A stretch of 64,000 bases of DNA from positions 84,417,951-84,481,950 of the forward strand of contig NC_089225.1 in NCBI RefSeq assembly GCF_963924675.1. Direction: 5' to 3'. Both the position numbers and the translations under genes were made by a program. Below, one piece after another: positions 11,131 to 24,454 of the stretch (the first letter of the stretch is position 1; each line of letters opens with the position of its first letter). This DNA comes from Phocoena phocoena (taxonomy: Eukaryota; Chordata; Mammalia; Artiodactyla; Phocoenidae). The notes under the pieces were generated by a model. That model did no database searches and was not told where the DNA came from. It worked only from the letters and a program-made list of their open reading frames with translations.

Positions 11131-11774
11131 GGATAAAGTTTTTTAAACCACAGCATTTATCAAACCATTCTTTAGTTCCAAACTTTTGGATTTATTGAAG
11201 TCCTGAGTTTGAACACTACCTTTGTAACTGTGGACTATTTATTAAACCTCTTTAAAATATTCTTTTTTTCCTATGGAAAATAGGCAGTTACACTAGCACA
11301 ATAGTAAACGAAAGGCTGGATAAACATTAATTGCTATTGCAATTATCATTATCACACATACTATATTGTAACTATTTGTCATTCTCCCAAACAAGACTGT
11401 GGATCCTCCAAGCATTCCCGACACCAAGCACAGATCTTGGAACATAATAGCAGCATTGGATAAATGCTGGATAAAACACAGTGCATCATAAATCATAGGC
11501 ATAAGTATTAACTGCTCACCCATTATTAACACAAGCATTTATATTTAAAGAAAAATAATATTTAGAGACAGTTCTCCAAATAGTCTTTCAATATATCTTA
11601 TAATAGTCTTACAGTATATTGTAAGACTGTCTTACAATAGTCTTACATGTATCTCTTACGAAGTACTGCTCAATGTACTTTGATCTTAAGAAGACAGTGA
11701 AGCAAGAGGGTTCTATTGGATGTTTCCTGTTTAAAAATAAGATTACCGTTTGGTGTGCACTCCCGTTCATCCAC
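11131..11774. other. Intron sequence with a small hairpin cluster
   Basis: No gene recognised. The stretch 11601-11646 contains AGTCTTACA and its complement TGTAAGACT, then GTAAGAC-T-GTCTTAC, a compact set of inverted repeats. Confidence 0.5.
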
Positions 11775-12298
11775 AAGGGTGACCCACTGCTCCTTGTGAG
11801 GACTGCTGTGCGGCTGACAGGGTCTTGGTGCTCTGGCCTGATGTTAGGCCTGAGCCTCTGAGGTGGGAGAGCTGAGTTCAGGACACTGGACCACCGGAGA
11901 CCTCCTGACCCCATGTAATACCAATCGGCGAGAGCTCTCCCAGAGATCTCCATCTCAATGCCAATACCCAGCTCCACCCAACAGCCAGCAAGCTCCAGTG
12001 CTCGACGCCCCATGCCAAACAACTAGCAAGACAGGAACACAACCCCACCCACTAGCAGAGAGAGGCTGCCTAAAATCCTAATAAGGTCACAGACACCTCA
12101 AAACACACCACCGGATGCAGCTCTGCCCACCAAAACACAAAAAAATCCAGCCCCACCCACCAGAACACAGGTACCAGTCCCCTCCAACAGGAAGCCTACA
12201 CAAGCAACTGAACCAACCTCACCCAGTGGGTGCAGACACCAAAAATAACAGGAACTATAAACCTGCAGCCTGTGAAAAGGAGACCCCAAACACAGTAA

Positions 12299-13160
12299 GT
12301 GAAACAAAATGGAAGACAGAGTAATATGCAGCAGATGAAGGAGCAAGGTAAAAACACCCCAGACCAAACAATTGAAGAGGAAATAGGCAGTCTACCTGAA
12401 AAAGAATTCACAGTAATGATAGTAGAGATGATCCAAAATCTTGGAAATAGAATGGAGAAAATACAAGAAATGTTTAACAAGGAGCTAGAAGAACTAAAGA
12501 GCAAACAAACAATGATGAACAACACAATAAATGAAATTAAAAATTCTCTAGAAGGAATCAATAGCAGAAAAACTGAGGCAGAAGAAGGATAAGTGACCTG
12601 CAAGATAAAATAGTGAAAATAACTACTGCAGAGTGAAATAAAGAAAAAAGAATGAAAAGAATTGAGGACAGTCTCAGACACCTCTGGGACAACATTGAAC
12701 ACACCAACATTCGAATTATAGGGGTCCCAGAAGAAGAAAGGGTCTAAGAAAATATTTGAAGACATTATAGTTGAAAACTAAAGTCCAGGAAGCTCAGAGA
12801 GTTCCATACAGGATAAATCCAAGGAGCAACACGCCAAGACACGTATTAATCAAGCTATCAAAAATTAAATACAAAGAAAAAATATTAAAAGCAGCATGGG
12901 AAAAACAACAAATAACACACAAGGGAATCCCCATAAAGTTAGCAGCTGATCTTTCAGCAGAAACTCTGCAAGCCAGAAGGGTGTGGCAGGACATATTTAG
13001 AATGATGAAAGGGAAAAACCTACAATCAGGACTACTCTACCCAGCAAGGATCTCATTCAGATTTGACAGAGAAATTAAAACCTTTACAGACAAGCAAAAG
13101 TTAAGAGAATTCTGCACCGCCAAACCAGATTTACAGAAAATGCTAAAGGAACTTCTTTAG
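12299..13160 (+). pseudogene. L1 ORF1 remnant (RNA-binding protein)
   Basis: ORF1p coats L1 RNA as a trimer. The N-terminal and coiled-coil part is open at 12299-12592 (MKEQGK ... EELKSKQTMMNNTINEIK, Leu/Ile heptads). The C-terminal RNA-binding part is open at 12771-13160 and ends in QKMLKELL followed by a stop, as in the family. The middle (about 12593-12770), including the usual RRM start, is split by frame shifts and a stop near 12726. The original start codon region has lost its frame. Confidence 0.88.
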
Positions 13161-13235
13161 GCAGGAAACACAAGAGAAGGAAAAGACCTACAATAACAAA
13201 CCCAAAACAATTAAGAAAATGGTAATAGGAATATA

Positions 13236-16200
13236 CATGTCTACAATTACCTTAAATGTAAATGGATTAAAAGCTCCAACCAAAACAAACACCATAGACT
13301 GGCTGAATGGATTCAAAAACAAGACCCGTATATATGCTGTCTACAAGAGACCCACTTCAGACCAAGGAACACATACAGACTGAAAGTGAGGGGATGGAAA
13401 AGGATATTCCATGCAAATGGAAATCAAAAGAAAGCTGGAGTAGCAATTCTCATATCAGACAAGATAGACTTTAAAGACTATTACAAGAGACAAAGAAGGA
13501 CCCTGCATAATGATCAAGGGATCAATCCAAGAAGAATATATAACCATTGTAAATATTTATGTACCCAGCATAGGAGCACCTCAATACATAAGGCAAATGC
13601 TAACAGCCATACAAGGGGAAATCGACAGTAACACAATAATAATAGGGCACTTTAACACCCCACTTTCACCAATGGACAGATCATCCCAAATGAAAATTAA
13701 TAGGGAAACACAAGCTTTAAATGACACATTAGACAAGATGGACTTAACTGATATTTATAGGACATTCCATCCAAAGCCAAAAGAATACACTTTCTTCTCA
13801 GGTGTTCATAAAGTATTCTCCAGGATAGATCATATCTTGGGTCACAAATCAAGCCTTGGTAAATTTTAGAAAATTGAAATGGTATCAAGTATCTTTTCTG
13901 ACCACAGTGCTGTGAGACTAGATATCAATTACAGGGAAAAAACTGTAAAAAACACAAACACATGGAGGCTAAACAATTCACTACTAAATAACCAAGAGAT
14001 CACTGAAGAAATCAAAGAGGAAATCCACAAATACCTAGGAACAAATGACAGTGAAAACACGACGACCCAAAATCTATGGGATACAGCAAAAACATTTCAA
14101 GAGGGAAGTTTATAGCAATACAATCCTATCTCAAGAAACAAGAAACATCTCAAATAAACAACCTAACCTTACACCTAAAGCAATTAGAGAAAGAAGAACA
14201 AAAAAACCCCAAAGTTAGCAGAAGAAAAGAAATCATAAAGATCAGATCAGAAATAAATGATGAAGGAAACAATAGCAAAGATCAATAAAACTAAAAGCTG
14301 GTTCTTTGAGAAAATAAAATCGATAAACCATTAGCCAGACTCATCAAGAAAAAAGGGAGAAGACCCAAATCAACAGATTTAGAAATGAAAAAGGAGAAGT
14401 AACAACTGACACTGCAGAAATACAAAAGATCATGAGAGATTACTACAAGCAACTCTATGCCAATAAAATGGACAACCTGGAAGAAATGGACAAATTCTTA
14501 GGAAAGCACAACCTTCCAAGACTGGACCAGGAAGAAATAGAAAATATGAACAGACAAATCACAAGCACTGAAATTGAAACTGTGGTTAAAAATCTTCCAA
14601 CAAACAAAAGCTCAGGACCATATGGCTTCACAGGCAAACTCTATCAAACATTTAGAGAAGATCTAACACCTATCCTTCTCAAACTCTTCCAAGATGTAGC
14701 AGAGGGAAGAACACTCCCAAACTCATTCTGCAAGTTTTCTGGAATCTCCCAGATTCCAAAACCAGACAAAGATGTCACAAAAGAAGAAAACTACAGGCCA
14801 ATATCACTGATGAACATAGATGCAAAAATCCTCAACAGAATACTAGCAAACAGAATCCAAAAGCCCTTTAAAAGGATCATACACCATGATCAAGCGGGGT
14901 TTATCCCAGGAATGCAAGGATTCTTCAATATATGCAAATCAATCAATGTGATATACCATATTAGGAAATTGAAGGAGAAAAACCATATGATCATCTCAAT
15001 AGATGCAGAAAAAGATTTCCACAAAGTTCAACACACATTTATGATAAAAACTCCAGATAGTGGGCATAGAGGGGACCTAGCTCAACTTAATAAAGGCCGT
15101 ATATGACAAACCCACAGCCAACGTCGTTCTCAATGGTGAAAAACTGAAACCATTTCTTCTAAGATCAGGAACAAGACAAGGTTGCCCACTCTCACCACTA
15201 TCATTGAACATAGTTTTGGAAGTTTTAGCCACAGCTATCATAGAAGAAAAAGAAATAAAAGGAATCCAAATTGGAAAAGAAGAAATAAAGCTGTCACTGT
15301 TTGCAGATGACATGGTACTATACGTAGAGAATCCTAAAGATGCTACCAGAAAACTACTAGAGCTAGTCAGTGGATTTGGTAAAGTAGCAGGATACAAAAT
15401 TAATGCACAGAAAACTCTTTCATTCCTATACGCTAACGATGAAAAATCTGAAAGAGAAATTAAGGAAACACTCCCATTTACCATTGCAACAAAAAGAATA
15501 AATACCTAGGAATGACCTACCTAAGGAGACAAAAGACCTGTATGCAGAAGACTGTAAGACACGGATGAAAGAAATTAAAGATGATACAAACAGATGGAGA
15601 GATATACCATGTTCTTGGATTGGAAGAGTCAGCATTGGGAAAATGACTATAGTACCCAGAGCAATCTACAGATTCAGTGCATCCATATCAGACTACCTAT
15701 GGCATTCTCCACAGAACTAGAACAAAAATTTTCACAATTTTTATGGAAACACAGAAGACCCCAAATAGCCAAAGCAATCTTGAGGCAATTACATAGCTAC
15801 AGTAATCAAGACAGTATGGTACTGGCACAAAAACAGAAATAAAGATAAATGGAATAGGTTAGAAAGCCCAGAGATAAATCCACGCACATATGATCACCTT
15901 ATCTTTGATATGGGAGGCAAAAATATACGATGGAGAAAAGACAGCCACTTCAATACGTGGTGCTGGGAAAACTGGACAGCTACATGTAAAAGAATGAAAT
16001 TAGAACACTGCCTAACACCATACACAAAAGTAAACTCAAAACGGATTAAAGACCTACATGTAAGGCCAGACACTATAAAACTCTTAGAGGAAAACATAGA
16101 GAGAACACTCTATGGCCTAAATCACAGCAAGATCCTTTTTGACCTACCTCCTAGGGTAATGGAAATAAAAACAAAAATAAACAAATGGGACCTAATGAAA

Positions 16201-16956
16201 TTTAAAAGCTTTTGCACAGCAAAGGAAAGCATGAACAAGACGAAAAGCCAACCCTCAGAATGGGAGAAAATATTTGCAAATGAAACAACTGACAAAGGAT
16301 TAATCTCCAAAATATACAAGCAGCTCATGCAGCTCAATATCAAAAAAACGAACAACCGAATTCTAAAATGGGCAGAAGACCTAAATAGACATTTCTCCAA
16401 AGAAGATATACAAATTGCCAAGAAACACATGAAAGGATGCTCAACATTGCCAATCATTAGAGGAATTCAAATCAAAACTACAATGAAGTATCATCTCACA
16501 CCGGTCAGAATGACCATCATCAAAACATCTACAAACAATAAATGCTGGAGAGGGTGTGGAGAAAAGGGAACTCTCTTGCACTGTTGGTGGGAATGTCAAT
16601 TGATACAGCCACTATGGGGAACGGTATGGAGGTTCCTTAGAAAACTAAAAATAGAACTACCATATGACCCAGAAATCCCACTACTGGACATATACCCTAA
16701 GAAAACCTTAATTCAAGAAGGGTCATGTACCACAATGTTCATTGCAGCTCTATTTACAATAGCCAGGACATGGAAGCCACCTAAGTGTCCATCAACAGAT
16801 GAATGGATAAAGAAGATGTGGCACATATATACAATGGAATATTACTCAGCCATAAAAATAAACAAAACTGACTTATTTGTAATGAGTTGGATGGACCTAG
16901 AGTCTGTCGTACAGAGTGAAGTAAGTCAGAAAGAGAAAATAAATACTGTGTGCTAA
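13236..16956 (+). pseudogene. L1 ORF2 remnant (endonuclease and reverse transcriptase)
   Basis: ORF2p nicks target DNA and reverse-transcribes L1 RNA. The endonuclease part runs 13236-13950: the GDFNT motif reads GHFNT here (His codon 13648-13650, replacing a catalytic Asp), while SDHSA is kept near 13900. The reverse transcriptase runs about 14560-15500, with FADDM kept at 15300-15314. The C-terminal Cys-rich CX3CX7HX4C motif is intact at 16543-16596, within the longest open piece, 15910-16956. At least six frame breaks separate the pieces (open stretches 13510-13869, 13879-14115, 14432-15106, 15204-15509). It cannot make a full protein. Confidence 0.92.
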
Positions 16957-17233
16957 CACATATATGGAATCTAAAAAAAAAAAAAAAAAAAAGATTCTCA
17001 TGAACCTAGGGGCAGGACCCAGACGTAGAGAATGGAGTTGAGGACACAGGGAGGGAGAAGGGTAAGCTGGGACGAAGTGAGAGAGTCATGGACATATATA
17101 CACTACCAAATGTAAAATAGATAGCTAGTGGGAAGCAGCCACACAGAAGAGGAAGATCAGCTCGGTGCTTTGTGACCACCTAGAGGGGTGGGACAGGGAG
17201 GGTGGGAGGAAGACTCAAGAGGGAGGGGATATG

Positions 17234-17234
<1 letters not shown>

Positions 17235-17273
<39 letters not shown>
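17235..17273. repeat. TA dinucleotide microsatellite in the L1 3' UTR
   Basis: About 18 TA units lie where the sister copies have only a short GGATATACGTATATGTATAGC-like stretch. It is therefore an expansion after insertion, and likely length-variable. Confidence 0.9.
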
Positions 17274-17279
<6 letters not shown>

Positions 17280-17356
17280 GCTGATTCACTTTAGTATACC
17301 ACAGAACCTAACACAACATTGTAAAGCTATTATACTCCAGTAAAGATGTTAAAAAA

Positions 17357-18219
17357 AAGTATTGCACTTTAAGCTTCTCTTTAATTAGCAAGCAGTGTAT
17401 TCAAAAGACCTTCCCTTCATTCCTAATTTCTGGCTCATTCCTGACCTCACGTTATTCCAGATATGCCTCTTTTCCCAGGATGAGAACTGTCATCACATTT
17501 TATCCTATCTTCTCCTTGGCCTCTCATTTTGCAAATTATTGACAGAGTCCATTTCATAATACCTTGAATCTTTCTCCATGTTTTCATGCTTTATTCCTAT
17601 AATCATTGCTCAATCCGTAATACCTCTCAGCTACATTGTTGCAGTAATTTACTAATTCCTACCTCAAGTAACAGTTTCTCCCTTGTCTTTCCCTTTTCCA
17701 GTTGATCCCACATCTCTGCCAGGTAAAATATTTCTAAACCACTGCATTGATCTTAGTGCTCTCATTTCCAAAACCTATAGTGATTCCATCTTCTAAAAAA
17801 TTAAGCGTGCTTTTTTTCATTGTGGAATTTGACATATCATACTGAGGTTTGATCTCAAGCTGATGGGTCAGCCTTATCTCCTCATTATCTTACCCTCTGT
17901 TCTCCTCCCTTCCTCCGCCCTCCTCCCCTCTCCTCCTTCTCTCTTTAGTATCACAGCCAATCCATGTGTCCACAAACCATCCTGATTCAGTGTCTCAGTG
18001 CAAACTGTTTTCTCTCCTGTGCATGGTCTCTCCACACCCTCACCAGCTTTTCTGGTTGAAGATTCATTTACCCTTCTCAGTTCCATCTAAAATTCTACTT
18101 CCTTTGAGAAGATTTTCCTGATTTCAGCTTTCCTTCCTGATCCTGTTCCCTTTTCTCTGAACCTCATCAGAAAGCACCTCTGCTTTGAAACTTACATGTC
18201 AAAATGGTTGAAAACTACT
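17357..18219. other. Intron sequence with a pyrimidine-rich stretch
   Basis: No gene recognised. A C/T-rich run lies at about 17898-17945 (CTCCTTCCTCCGCCCTCCTC and on). Confidence 0.5.
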
Positions 18220-18370
18220 GCTCTGAGAAGCAGTAAATTCCAATTTGTGTCCTGAATTTACCTTCTATAAATGGTGTGATGTTGGACAGATGATTTAACC
18301 TCTCTAAGCAGCAGTTTACTTATCTGTAATGGAAGTGATATGTTTACTTTGTACATTTGATGTGAGTACA
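18220..18370 (+). repeat. Possible MIR element, plus strand
   Basis: A diverged match to the MIR middle: GTGATGTTGGACAGATGATTTAACCTCTCTAAGC then a 'cttatctgtaatgga' block. Confidence 0.55.
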
Positions 18371-18504
18371 TGTTATATAGAAGCAGCATGTTAACCAACC
18401 CAGAAGATGGTTAACATGCTGCCTCCCCCCAGACAGCGTACATTCATTGAGAATATCCTGCAAGTACTACTACTATTACTTTGTATTATTTTTTGTCACC
18501 TGTC

Positions 18505-18605
18505 CTAATCTGCCTGCTGATTATGAACTCCTCAAGCATTAGACTTTGTTTTTTCCTTGCAGAGCTTCTTCATTGGAACTACTCGATTAATTGCATTAAG
18601 TGAAT
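18505..18605 (+). repeat. Possible L2 3' fragment, plus strand
   Basis: GATTATGAACTCCTCAAGCATTAGACTTTG resembles the L2 'aagctcctcgagggcagggactttgt' region. It is short and diverged. Confidence 0.4.
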
Positions 18606-18804
18606 CCCACCACCTTTGACAACAAATTCTTTGTTAGATTTTTACTCAGTACAATCATATCAACAAGACATTTCATAAGTTGTTAAAAGAGTAAATGCTA
18701 AGCGTTCTCATCACAAGAAAAAAATTTTTTTCTATTTCTTTAATTTTGTATTTATATGAGATGATGGATGTTCAGTAAACTTACTGAGATAATCATTTCA
18801 TTAT

Positions 18805-18890
18805 TTATGTAAGTCAAATCATTATGCTGTGTACCTTAAACGTATACAGTGCTGTTAATTATATCTCAATAAAACTGGGGGAAAAAACCC
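18805..18890 (+). mobile_element. Very short L1 3' end
   Basis: AATCATTATGCTGTGTACCTTAAAC followed by ATTATATCTCAATAAAACTGG and an A-rich tail is the end of an older L1 3' UTR, 5'-truncated to under 100 bases. It carries an AATAAA signal in sense orientation. Confidence 0.7.
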
Positions 18891-19224
18891 AAGACATTTC
18901 ACTGTCAAGTAGCCTTTGGTGTCATCGGCAAGCTCTTCTTGGAGGTCTCTCTCTGTGGTCCATCTCTCACATTGCTGTATATGACAGTCTTGGACATCAG
19001 TCCCCAAAGAACACCCGCCAGTAACTTCTCTCCACTCATTATTACCCACTGTGTTCTCTGTCAGCAGTCTATTTATGAAGAAAATCCTACAGTATTTACG
19101 GATTAAGAAAAAAAAAAAAAACTCTTACTGAGGAAATCAAGTTGAGGAAAATTTGGAAAGTTTGAAATAGGTTATTGCCTTTTAACCCATAAGCTTCTTT
19201 GTTCCTTCAGAAAGTTCTAATAAT

Positions 19225-19440
19225 ACTACTAATAGCTGATATTGAGTCCTTTGTGTATGCCAGAGACTGTGTGTTTGATGTATTTATATAATACTCTCTA
19301 TTTTTTTCTTTAAAACCAGAAATTCTATTAGGAATTTATCTTAATTCCCTCATTGTCCAAATGAGGAAACTTACTTGTGGTCTTAGTTTAAATGATTTAC
19401 TTAGGCACCTGACTCAGAGCCACCACTAGGATACACTTGT
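19225..19440 (-). repeat. MIR element, minus strand
   Basis: It reads as the reverse of MIR: TATTGAGTCCTTTGTGTATGCCAGAGACTG, then AATTCCCTCATTGTCCAAATGAGGAAACTTA, then an accessory match near CTGACTCAGAGCC. Confidence 0.65.
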
Positions 19441-22400
19441 CTCTAATTTCATAAGTTAATCATTATTTCCTCCTGAAACAAAGTATCTCCTCTTCCCTGC
19501 CCTCAGACCTGTCTCTTCTGTACCCTAAACTAGTGGCCAATCACTGGGTTGACTGATCTTAAAGATGCTGTGCATTTGCCTTGTGTGGAGAAATCAGACC
19601 TACAACCATCCGTCTGCAGCCCCTTCTCTCCCTCAAGCTTCATGTCTTTCTGCTGGAAGGAACCAAATGAAGCACTTTCCATCTAGTTCTTGCGATAGCC
19701 GTTCACAGCAGGCTCATTTTAAACCACTGATTCTGTACTTTCACCCATAGTTTTGTATTAAAGTCTTAGGTAGGTAGCAGCTGGTTCTAGTGATTATTTG
19801 AATCAATTTTGTCAGTCGGAGCTTTGAACATGTAGCTTGCTTAATACTATTGGACCTAATGCTTGGTGACTATCTGCTTTTGTTTTAGTACGTCTTAGAA
19901 AGTTGAATTAGTTATTTTGAGCTTAGTGAAATCTTCCGACTTTTCTTTTTGTAAGTGAAATACTTTTCCTTTGCCCCGCAATTCATTTTTTATCTGTTTT
20001 TCACAAGTAGCTGCCAATCCCTTTTTCTTTCCACTTCTAGAATAGCCTTCTCACCTCATTCTCTACATTTTCCATTCTCAGTCTGCCTCCAAAACATAAA
20101 TGTGCATACCCTGCTCACCGGTCCTTGAACTCTACCGTGCTGTTTGCCTAAACAAATAACATTAATAGCATATTTTCACACCTTAGTGAAATCTCATTTT
20201 ATGAGATGTGTTTTCAAGTAATTGTGTCTAGCCCTCCTTGCTGTGTTTATCTTCCATGTGGGTATATATACAGGGATTTCCACAGAACTCCATCAAGTAT
20301 GTAAAACACTGAGTAGTGTTTTCCCCTTTTAAAATAAATTTAAAAAGATGGACTGGTCTGTGAGTTTCCTTTTTCAAATGCTTTTCTTTCCATCTTGAAA
20401 CAAATAATGGATAACAATTTATAAAGAGCATGGTAAAACATAGTCAGTGTAAAACTTGTAATGCTTGTCTATAGATCTAATAGATCTAATTCTCTAAGTA
20501 TCTGCATTTAACAGTCAACAAAATTGAAAGTCTTTTATGCTGCTTTTTCTGGGATAGATATTTTTGTGATAGTAATTTAACATTTGTCAAATATCATTCT
20601 GGCCAAAAAATAGTGACTATCATATAAAGATAGCATAAAAGTGTATTCTGAAATACTGAAAAAGGGAATCTTATAAAGTTGAAATAAACCTTAATACTGC
20701 ATCCTCCAACAAAGTTTTAGTGTTTTGAAATAAGATTGATTACTTTAAGAAATTTTGTGATTTACTTTTAAGTAAATGTAAAAATACAAGTTTGATGATT
20801 ACTAAAGAGTAGGTGTCAGTATGATACATAGAATTTATTATGTTTTATAGGAGAGATTTTGAGTGGGATAAAGAAATACTTGCAAACTAGAAAAAAGAAT
20901 CCATAAAGCCATTCTAAAATTTTTTAAGCTGAAATCTTGTTGTCTAGACTAAACACTTTATAGTCCAAAAGCATCTGTATAATACATATGAACGCTCTCA
21001 GCATGTGGAGATTTAATACATTTATTAGGAAAGATTTGTGTTATGCTCTAAGTGTAAAACTATAAAATTATGTTATAAAGGTAGAGATAATAAAGTTTCA
21101 GTGGTTAAACAAAATTTTCATCTCTGTTTTTAGAAGTCTTTACAATAATATCATAACCCTAGAATGTGTATGCTTTGGGTTTAGTCTTCCTCAAATACCT
21201 ACGAATGCACTATAAATCTGTTATGTAAAAGTTATTTCTTTGCGGTCCATTGAAAGCTACACAACTTTCTCTTCCCACCAAATATTTTATATTCAGGACT
21301 TAAAATGCATACCTATATTTAGGATTTCATAGTGCCTATGCTTACACAGAAAGTATAGAGAAGAATCTACTTTATCCTTTGATCTTAGCACTCTAAGATT
21401 TATTTTATTTCTAACTTTTATTCCAGGCTTCTGATATAACCTGCTTGACTGAACAAAGTTTAAATATATCAGCAGTATCTGAGCAAAACTCATTTGAAAT
21501 TTACTATCAGTTTTGAAATTCCATCCCTTTCCATAAATGTTGGAAACTAACATGCTCTTTTTTGCAGTTCTTAATGATAATAGGTTTGCAATGAAAACAC
21601 ATTAAAAATAAGCCTAATCCACTGATGAGAATATATTTAATATATTTATTTTAGATTGCTGATAATTTAGGGAGTACTTCATGCAGAGTGAATTCATTAG
21701 GCATTTTGCTTTCTTAATGCTGTTCTCAACTTTCCAGCAAGGAGCCAAAATTTTCCCATTTTCAGTTTGGAGCAGAAATGTATTTGTAGCAGCTGTAGCT
21801 CTTAATTTGACATCTAGTTTCAGGTCATTTTCATGTAAATAGGAAACAATATGAGACCTGCCTACAGTTTCCATAATGGGGATGTTTGCTTCAACTTTAT
21901 CATTTTTCCTCTGACAATTTTATTTTCTCTCTCTGGGATTAAAGGAGCCAATAATTGTTCATTGATATTATTTTTCATCTTTATAAAAACTTGTTAGTTC
22001 CACTTTCCATTACTCTAAAGCTCTCAGTGCCTTGTATATTTCAGTCATACACACTATCCATTAATGTTTCTAGCTCATCCTTTCCTTAATCTGGAGTAGG
22101 TTAGACAGGTCAGGCTTTCCATTTCTTTCTGTAATACATTTTCTCCAGGTTTTTCAACTTCTTTTCCTACGTCTAAAAAAAAAAACTGAGAGGTGACAAT
22201 TTGGAATTGTTCCATTGAATACAACTGATGCCTCATTGAAAGGCAAGTTTTAGTTTTGATTTATAATGCTTTGAACATGCCCATATGTATTACCAACTTT
22301 GGCTTCACAGTTGTTTAAAATGTAATTATGTGCTTTTTCTAATAAAAATGTGTTTTATTTCATTTTTCCTCTGTTCTGGAGGAAAAATCCTCCTTTATGT

Positions 22401-22810
22401 TTTAAGCATAGATATGCTTAATTCAATGTATCATCTATTCAGTAATTTTCAAGTGTGTCTCAATGGGGAGAAATTTCATTTTTGTGTACATCCTTTTTAA
22501 ATATGTTGATTTATGCAGATTAAGTTAAGTAGGAAGTTATTTTTGTATGTAGTCATTTCCATTTTTTCCTCTTCTAGGAAAAAAATAAGAAATCAGATAG
22601 TCTTTTAAACATTTTATTTCCTGGGTCTTCTGAACATACCAGCAAATCATGTACTCCTTTGATTTCATCTCTGCTGTTGAATTTACAGTAGTTGCTATAA
22701 TCCTAAGTTTGTTTTGTTTTTCTTTTTAATATGCCACATCTGATTGTTTTTGTTTTTTTGGCAGGGACTCATTTGTGCTCTTATTTATTTATTTTTTTTT
22801 TCTGTCCCAG
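19441..22810. other. Intron sequence, nothing recognised
   Basis: AT-rich unique intron leading to the second exon. Only short chance frames occur. The final stretch (22785-22810) is the T-rich polypyrimidine tract and AG of the next acceptor. Confidence 0.6.
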
Positions 22811-22897
22811 TAATATGACAAGAACAGTGGAGATTTCTGGGGAAGGAGGCCCCTTGGGAATACATGTAGTACCTTTCTTTTCATCTCTGAGTGGAAG
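22811..22897 (+). CDS. PARD3B: PARD3B coding exon, start of PDZ1 (exon 2 of this window)
   Basis: An 87-base exon with acceptor TTTTTTCTGTCCCAG and a near-consensus donor AAG|GTAAGA. The first base completes a Ser codon, and the frame reads NMTRTVEISGEGGPLGIHVV then PFFSSLSG, ending in two bases of an Arg codon. It covers residues 29-58 of the stretch here and holds the first strand of PDZ1 and its ligand-binding loop, GGPLGIHV (a variant of the usual GLGF). In PAR-3 proteins PDZ1 is the domain that contacts PAR-6. The exon is phase-symmetric (2,2). Confidence 0.93.
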
Positions 22898-24454
22898 GTA
22901 AGATGTTTTCCTTATATCAGAAGCTCATACTAATGAAAAACTTGACCTGAGCTCATTTTCCCAAACATTTTTTAGAGGAGGATTAAGTGTATGTCTCTGT
23001 TATTTAGATAGACACCTCAAGATATACTTCTGTTGGCCACTTATGTGTTAGAAACAAAATAACATCACTTCTAGGATACGATGGAAAAGAAATCATGGCT
23101 TCTGCATTTACAATTAATTAAGAAGTACTTTATTAAAGTATTCTTATCAGTGACACATAGACAGAAATAGTGGAAATGCTTTAACATATTGTTAGAGAAA
23201 TATAGCAACTGAATGTTTTAATGTTCAAAAATACACTTAAATGAAATATAATAATTCCAAATGGATATTTCTTGATATGCCTCAGGTTTATAGAACTTAG
23301 GATAATAAATATTCTAATATTATAAGTAGTTATGTCAGAAGCTAAATATGTTTTGATTTTACATATAGTAGCAAAATGCCATTATTCTATTTATTTTGTT
23401 CTAAAATAAAATATAACCAATTAAAAATAATTTATCGCATCCTTTTGAAATTTTAAAGACATTATATTTCTAAATCCACGCTGGTAAATGGTAATTTAGA
23501 TTGCATCACCATCTCTTGAAATTTGTGTCTACTTAACTGGCTGTAAAACTTGTTTTACTGATGGGAATTAAAGTGTGTGCCTGAGAGTTAATATTAGTAC
23601 TATTATAACAACCTTACAAAACTAGTATTAGATATTATGTTATTATAATACTTTTCAATAGGATGACTACCTTTTGCACTAGATTGACACTGACAAAGGC
23701 TGTCAGAAACTTAAAGTCGGTTGATTTTTCTCAAGGTCATACAAAATCCAGATATCTTGACTTGACCTCACTCTTTGCTCTTTCTATAACAAAACTTTCC
23801 CCAAAGCTTATATAGTATTTATTTACTGGTTCTGAATATTTATTCAATTTGGTCTGCCATACAGCAGGAAGAACAGATTTAGTCATGATATTTTGGTTGG
23901 CATCATTTTCAGTAGGTAGACATCTGCTACCTGTAATTGCTAAGTCATCACCTTCTTTAGCAAATAACATCTGATGCCAAGCTCTTGCTGGAATGAATGT
24001 CCCCTAAAAAGAAATGAACTGAAAAGCTAGTGGCTCTTATTGTCTCATTTCCTGTATGTGTTAATAAGCATGTTTATAAATGTTATGGGTTATGGCACAG
24101 GACAAGCTGAGGTTGTTTTTGATAGACAGGGAGAGTATTTACCCAGTTGTCACGAGGAATTCTAATGGCTTTTGTCAGAAGTGTACTGGTAGAGCTTTGT
24201 GAAATACCAGTGTGGCTAAATTACTAGGCCCGTTAGCTTAATGAAGCTGGAACAGACCACAAGATCATCCCAATTTTCAAAACATGAAGAAATATAAAAC
24301 ATGACAGTCACCCTACATCATTTTCAGTTGTTCAGAAAACAAGTTGACGCTATAGACCAAAAATCACCTTCTCTCACTTCAGATGAGGAAAACACACTAG
24401 AATGCATTGATTTACCCCCTGATCCTTCCTAGTTCTGATTTCTAGCATAAGCTT
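22898..24454. other. Intron sequence, nothing recognised
   Basis: AT-rich intron, no gene or repeat recognised. The minus-strand frame at 23737-23970 has no features I can place. Confidence 0.55.

Larger units (their letters stand above)
11775..17356 (+). mobile_element. Long L1 retrotransposon, nearly full length, inactive
   Basis: It reads in order as L1 5' UTR (about 11775-12298), ORF1 remnant, ORF2 remnant, 3' UTR (about 16960-17345) and a short A run. The 5' UTR has the GCGGCTGACAGGGTCTTGGT block of cetartiodactyl L1s. The extreme 5' end may be truncated, because I could not match a target duplication on the two sides. The 3' UTR is shared with the short copies at 7222 and 42309, so all three belong to one family. 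Both ORFs carry multiple stops and frame shifts. It is in sense orientation to PARD3B. Confidence 0.92.

Noticed and set aside
12196..12765. 189-codon minus-strand frame rich in Ser, Phe and Leu
   Set aside because: It is the exact complement of the L1 5' UTR and ORF1 region. A-rich L1 coding strands give long Phe/Ser/Leu frames on the other strand.
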